Shown: in pieces, positions 58,951-64,000 of the stretch | Position numbering within the stretch: position 1 is the first letter of the stretch | How the letters are laid out: each line of letters opens with the position of its first letter | Origin: Tetrapyrgos nigripes | Taxonomy: Eukaryota; Basidiomycota; Agaricomycetes; Agaricales; Campanellaceae | Direction of reading: 5' to 3' | DNA: 64,000 bases | Assembly (NCBI GenBank): GCA_013368315.1 | Contig: JAACJM010000020.1 | Coordinates: 496,001 to 560,000, forward strand | Position numbers and translations under genes: made by a program | Notes under the pieces: generated by a model | What the model was told of the DNA's origin: nothing | Databases searched by the model: none | The model's input: the letters and a program-made list of their open reading frames with translations, nothing else

Positions 58951-60586
58951 ATGGAAGATGATGACCGCGTGGCTCTGGTGAGTCTCAACTCCTCTTTCAT
59001 CGTGCTTTGTTGACGAAGCATGCTGTACCCAGGTCATTGACACTGGTTCTGGCCTATGCAAAGCTGGATGCAAGTTGACGTCCTTTTCTCGTTATCTTGC
59101 GGGTTATACACTGAGCTGGTAGTCTTTCCGTCTACTACTTAATTAGTTGCTGGCGATGATAATCCTCGTGCTGTTTTTCCGTATGTACCCTTTTCTTCTA
59201 ACTTGGTCATTCCGAGATCCCTCATGGTTCATCAGCTCCGTCGTTGGGCGCCCTCATCAAGCCAGTATCATGGCCAGAGCGGGCAATAAGGACTCATTCG
59301 TTGGGTAAATCACACATACCCTCAAGCTGATACCTATCTCCTAACATGCCACTGACCACTTCTCACAGTGACGAAGCTCAAGCCAAGCGAGGCATACTCA
59401 ACTTGTCGTACCCTATCGACCGCGGAATCGTGACCAATTGGGATGAGATAGAGAAGATCTGGCACCACACTTTCCATAACGAACTTCATGTCGCTCCGGA
59501 AGAACACCCAGTCTTGCTCACCGAAGCCCCTCTCAATCCAAAAACCAACAGAGAAAAAATGATGCAGATCATGTTCGAAACGTTCAACACTCCAGCGTTC
59601 TACCTCCAGACAGAAGCGGTCTTGTCGATGTATGGTTCTGGACGTACCACCGCTGTGGTCGTATGTTCTGGAGATGGCGTAACCCACGTCGTGCCTATCT
59701 ACGATGGTTTTGTGCTCCCTCATGCGGTCTTGCGTATGGGGTTTGCTGGACGTGATCTGACTGGCGCTTTGACCAAGGATTTGAGCGAGAGGGGATACCC
59801 GTTCTTTACTTCAGCTGAACGGGAGGTTGTGAAAGACATCAAGGAAAAGCTTTGTTATGTTGCGTTTGACTTTGACAAGGAGCTGGAGAGTGCGGCAATA
59901 TCTTCCTCTCTTGAAAAGGAATATGAGCTGCCTGATGGACAGATCATCACCGTAGGCAATGAACGGTAAGCAACTTGAAAGCTCTCTGAACACATATTTG
60001 TCGGTGAAATCTGACAGGTTTTCTGTTCCCGAGTTCCTCTTCAAACCACATATGGTGGGTCTGGATGATCCAGGCGTGCATGAAATGGTGTATGTCCTAC
60101 CAGTACATATGGTGCGATACGAGTGTCTGATATAACCCTTCTGTAGTCACAACTCTGTCCTCCGGTGTGATCCTGATCTTAAATGTGACCTTTATCACAA
60201 CATCATTCTTGCTGGGGGTAATACAATGTTACGGGGACTTCATGATCGCATGCAGAAAGAACTCAATGCTCTTACACCAAGCTCTATAATGGTATGTCTC
60301 CATTGGCATTTGTACTCGAGACAAGAGCAAGTTTTAAGCTCAATTGACACCCCCTTGTCCCAAACCACCACCACAGGCACACGTCATTGCTCCCCTGGAG
60401 CGCAAGTATACTGCCTGGATTGGTGGGTCCATCTTGGCATCTTTGACTACGTTTCAGAATCTTTGGATTAGCAAGCAAGAGTACAATGAATATGGCGCTG
60501 CGTTTTTACATCACAGTGAGTAGTGTCTTTCTGTCTTGCAAGGCTGGGTACTGGTGCAGACTGAGGCCTTCGTAGAGTGTTTCTGA
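58951..60586 (+). CDS. Divergent actin paralogue
   Basis: Nine exons (58951-58977, 59033-59069, 59147-59180, 59236-59304, 59369-59965, 60018-60089, 60147-60291, 60377-60515, 60576-60586) give 376 residues. Every exon after the first has the same length as in the actin gene at 20278-21926, and the second intron again has a GC donor (GGAT|GCAAGT). Core motifs remain: [60 protein letters not shown] end. Substitutions fall at sites nearly fixed in actins: [12 protein letters not shown] in the DNase loop region, CSGDG for DSGDG in the second phosphate loop, [23 protein letters not shown], and [14 protein letters not shown]. It could have altered polymerisation or a specialised role. Confidence 0.92.
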
Positions 60587-61319
60587 AGCCTTCTCTTCGA
60601 CGTTGCTCATGGTTCATGTGTATTGTCTCTGGTGATAATGTTACCGGTGTTGTTGAACGTAGTTAATGCTCTATCAATTGTACTATGGCATATCACGTAC
60701 TGGAAAGAAAGCAGAAATACCAGGCGAACCATGGTCATCTGAATTGACTCAGTCTTTTCGGTTAACCCGCAGAACGCGCCCAGAGAGACCGAGAGTCGTT
60801 TAGATAGAGCTTGAAAATCGCGAGGATCGATGTTCCGGACCGGTTTCCGGCGGCCATTTTCTAAATCGGACGAGTCGACCGGTTTGTTTTGCAGCTCATT
60901 TTCTTTTGATTCCGCTGGACTTGCAGGTTCGGTTGGGCGGATTCGAGGTTCGAGGGTGGCCAACTCGTGGGTGTCGATGAGAGAGATCATTTCTGTGAGT
61001 TTGTACTACGGATTCAGTCTGCTAAATGAAAGCTTACTCATATATTGGCCTGAATGACTCGGAGCCTTCACAGTTTCCAAAAACTTGCACGAAAAATGTT
61101 CAGCAGTCCTAAAACGTCTCCCAGTACGCACCCAGATCAATTGCTTGTCTTTTCTCGTTCTACAAGGTGATTGAAGCCATTCTACGGTGTAACGGTACCC
61201 ACACGAGAGTGATGTATAGTCGAGCCCCGTTGGGTAGCCGTACGACTGGACTTAGTTCTGGTTGTTCTGGCCTTGGGTCTCCTGGTTATCCTGGCTCTTC
61301 TCTTGGATGCGTCTAATCC
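60587..61319. other. Intergenic region
   Basis: A minus frame at 60607-60990 (containing SSDLENGRRKPVRNIDPRDF) is ATG-led but has no recognised relative and lies in the actin paralogue's 3' flank. It is not supported further. Confidence 0.4.
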
Positions 61320-61496
61320 CACCCACCCATAACAGTCGCGGACATCCTCTACACAACTCACGCTTCCCTCCATACTCGTATTTCAACCCAAGTCAATTGG
61401 ACTAAACTCACTCTCGCGGTTGTTGCGAGGGTTCACACGAAGAGGTGTAAAGCGATGGGAACGCTGGAAGCTGTACAGAGCGTCTTGCTTGGGAAG
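61320..61496 (+). pseudogene. DUF6699-like remnant
   Basis: The plus strand reads HPPITVADILYTTHASLHTR, then ISTQVNWTKLTL, HTKRCKAMGTLEAV. This matches the C-terminal domain of the protein encoded at 36683-37759 (HPPITVADILYTIHKSLHTR). The N-terminal part and the end of the domain are absent. Confidence 0.8.
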
Positions 61497-62560
61497 GTAT
61501 TGTACTAGCAAATTCTCAATATGTGTAGGACCCTGTAGGACCGCGTCCGGCGTGTCGCTCAGGCTAAAGTTCTTGATCTAAAAATTTTGAACTAAAAGTT
61601 AAAACCCCTTCATGATCAACGTCAACCACGACCACCGCCGTTTCATGTTAGCTCGTATAATGATCAGCAACGCCTTGTAGTGGCGAGCTACCGAGCCCAT
61701 GAGGAGACGGTCTATATCGCCTCTCTGCGGCCTGTAATGGCATATGGAAATCCACCAGTTTGCCGTCAACCGCCCGTTCCTCCAAATCCAGGACACTGCA
61801 AGTCTATCCTGAGCCTCGTCTTTCTTTCAACAGCACTCTATGGCATCTCAATCCCGAAACCTGACTACACTGTACTTGCGGTCGTGTACATGTCTGAGTA
61901 TCTCTGAGGGCTGTGCGACCAAGGTGAGTAGGAACTACCTAAAGTTCATTAAAGGCCTGCCCCGGCGACACACTAACCTCCTCACTCAACTACGCGCACC
62001 GGCCACGTTCCCCTGCCTTGCAAAAACATCTCCACTCCAATACGTGCAGATTCCTCTGCTTGTCCATGCTGTCGTCGTGCCCCCGAGACCGTATTTCACT
62101 ACCTGTTGCAATACCCTGCCCAGCGTGATGCCAGAACCCGTCTAAGCCAGGATGTTGGTCATCGTAACATGAGCCTACGTTCCCTGTTGTCAACTCGTTC
62201 GTGCATTGTTGCCCAGTTCCGATTCGTCAACACGACACGCCTTTGGTGTTTTACCGCCGCTCCGAGATGAAGAGGAGTATGAAGAAGTTGGGATGATGCA
62301 GGGGTGATGGGTTGTTTTTCTTTTGATTCCTGGCTCTTTTCCTTTTATCTTTCTCTCTTCAAGAATGGTCTCTCTTCTTTCCTTATGTTTTTTATAACGA
62401 TCTACTCAACTGTGAACAGCCTCTTAATAGAATTACAACAACAGTCATCACATACATGGTTTCCTTTTCCTTTTCCCTTTTACTCTTTCTTGTTCCTCCT
62501 GATTCGTTTCTTCTTCTTTCATACCTTATATCCTCAAGACATAGACAAGTGCTTTAATAC
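61497..62560. other. Intergenic region without a supported gene
   Basis: Only short frames on both strands; no recognised product. Confidence 0.4.
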
Positions 62561-62561
62561 C

Positions 62562-62790
62562 GCCCTCGTGGCCAGACGGTTTTCCGTCAGGAGCCCTTCG
62601 GGACCAGACATTGTAGTCAGATTTCTCTCTCATGGACTACTTTTTTTTTGGTGTCACGTTTATTCGCCTTAGCGCAGTAGCGTACGGTAGCGAACACAAT
62701 CAATAGGTACTCCTACTAGAGGAAAAAGAAGTCTGTCCGTATGATATAAAAACTATCGTTCCTGACGGGAAACCGTCAAGCCACGAGGGC
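62562..62790. mobile_element. Small inverted-repeat element (MITE-like)
   Basis: Ends of 30 bp (62562-62591 and 62761-62790) are inverted copies with 27 of 30 matching; the core is GCCCTCGTGGC..GACGGTTT. The total is 229 bp with no coding frame. No target duplication was found, so a simple inverted repeat or a regulatory hairpin is also possible. Confidence 0.5.
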
Positions 62791-63529
62791 TGTAGGTTAG
62801 TGGGTTGTCCGCCATGATCTATCCGTCTAGTGCTGAAATTTAGGAAGCGTAGCGTTAGCGTTGAACCGGACCCGACTCGGCCAACTTTTCCTAGTACTTT
62901 TTCGATGACGGCCCGGGGATCTGCGGGATTTCTAGTATGTTGGTAGGGCTTCCACGTTGCCAAGCTCTTGTTTCATACTAGTACGACTGGGATCTGCAAT
63001 CAGGCTCAATCAGGTCGTTCCTAACCTAAAAAACAGACAGATACGATGACCTGGGCCCAACGACAATCATAGCATGTAGGTCGCTCCTATGTATCCTGAT
63101 GGTCACGACCTATTGCAGTGCCATTTAATGGATAGTCGGAGTCTCCTCCTCTCTGCCATTGCTTTTTGTTGGTTATCCGCACGAAAGTGGCGCTGTGGGA
63201 ATTGAAGATCGCATGATGACCGACGCGCCTTGAACTTGACCCTCACTAGATGCCTTGGAATACGCGTCTTGGAATACGCGTCTTTTCTCTCTCTGACTCT
63301 CGGCGGAATAATTGATGGATACGCCACTTCTTACACGCAACGCTCGCTTAAAGTAACTCGCAGCCCAAACCAGAACACACGCCGACGGTGCATCCGCATC
63401 CATGACAACAATTAGGTGAAGAATTCTTTCAAAACTCGTTCAGGCTCCGTTCGTGCCGGCTCCAAAAATATTTATTGCTTCTTCAGGAGAAGCGCTGACC
63501 CTTCTATTTGTCCTTTTAGATCATAATAG
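62791..63529. other. Intergenic region upstream of the P450
   Basis: Nothing recognised; short frames only. A direct repeat of GGAATACGCGTCTT occurs at about 63255-63284. Confidence 0.4.
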
Positions 63530-64000
63530 ATGAACGTCCCGTTTCTTATAAAAGACTGCACTCGAGGAGCTTTCATTACTTACGACTCCACGACCATCAT
63601 GACAATGATGCCTCTCAGACTCTTCTCTATCCCAATCCATCTTTCCTCTGCTGTGAAAGCAGCCTTTCTCTTTCTCTGTGTATTTATATTGTATGCCCAC
63701 CTCAAACGACGCCGTGCTCGACTGCTCGCCAATCCTTTCGGCCTGCCCTCTCCTCCTGGTCCAAAGCCTCTGCCGGTTATCGGCAACCTTTTGGTAAGTC
63801 CGAAAGAATTGGACCTCGTGCTTCAGGCTTGTTTTTAATGTGCCACATCCACATCCCTAGGATATTCCTAAGGAGAAGGAAGCTGCCACTTATTTCAATA
63901 TGGCTCAGAAATACGGTAAGTTTTTTCGCTTGGAGTACACGTTGAGTACTAGATAGTAACGTCTTAATATCCGGTACAGGTGATCTTGTCCATATGAGCG
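63530..64000 (+). CDS. Cytochrome P450, N-terminal part
   Basis: The start of an ER-anchored microsomal P450: a hydrophobic anchor (SAVKAAFLFLCVFILYAHL), a basic stop-transfer stretch (KRRRAR), then the proline-rich hinge LPSPPGPKPLPVIGNLL. Exons are 63530-63793, 63861-63915 and 63980 onward, reading DIPKEKEAATYFNMAQKYG|DLVHMS. A second in-frame ATG at 63599 would give the more usual short leader and may be the true start. The heme-binding end lies outside the window, so family and substrate cannot be named. Confidence 0.88.

Overview
The window is nuclear DNA of a mushroom-forming basidiomycete (Agaricomycete). The evidence is genes densely split by 46-60 bp GT-AG introns, several GC-AG introns, basidiomycete-type protein families (a fungal class I sesquiterpene synthase, DUF6699-like proteins, alpha-type kinase and integrase genes) and patches of decayed transposons. 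Exon limits below were read by eye from splice signals and reading frame; no search was run.

Left part, 1-22 kb, is compact and mostly housekeeping: the N-terminal part of a Vps71/ZNHIT1-like gene (-), a cystathionine beta-lyase joined in frame to mevalonate kinase (+), a sesquiterpene synthase (-) convergent with it, RPB5 (-) and SWD2/WDR82 (+) sharing a 63-bp promoter, TRAP-alpha/IRC22 (+), a C2H2 zinc-finger regulator (-), a chimeric secreted-peptide/casein-kinase-1 gene (+) and actin (-).

Middle, 22-36.6 kb, is repeat-rich and gene-poor: a hAT-like non-autonomous element with an 8-bp target duplication, two solo LTRs each with its own 5-bp target duplication, an alpha-type protein kinase gene with an in-frame stop facing away from a frameshifted integrase gene, and a HAD-phosphatase scrap.

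Right part, 36.6-58.1 kb, is the most unusual. A DUF6699-like gene (-) is divergent from a PHD-finger/MYST histone acetyltransferase gene, which is followed by a SANT/Myb-like gene. A 5.6-kb stretch covering most of these two genes (38009-43570) is repeated in direct orientation at 51539-57283. About 8 kb of unrelated DNA lies between the copies: the 3' end of a pICln gene, a whole PQ-loop gene and a 5'-truncated Nup159-like FG nucleoporin. Four genes are cut at the two junctions. The layout fits a single-crossover integration of a circle, or else two haplotypes joined by the assembler.

Finally, 58.1-64 kb holds a second, divergent actin with the same exon pattern as the first, a remnant of the DUF6699 gene, a small inverted-repeat element and the start of a cytochrome P450. 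Functional links visible in the window: mevalonate kinase and the sesquiterpene synthase both belong to isoprenoid metabolism; SWD2 (COMPASS), the Vps71-like protein (SWR1) and MYST/PHD are chromatin factors.
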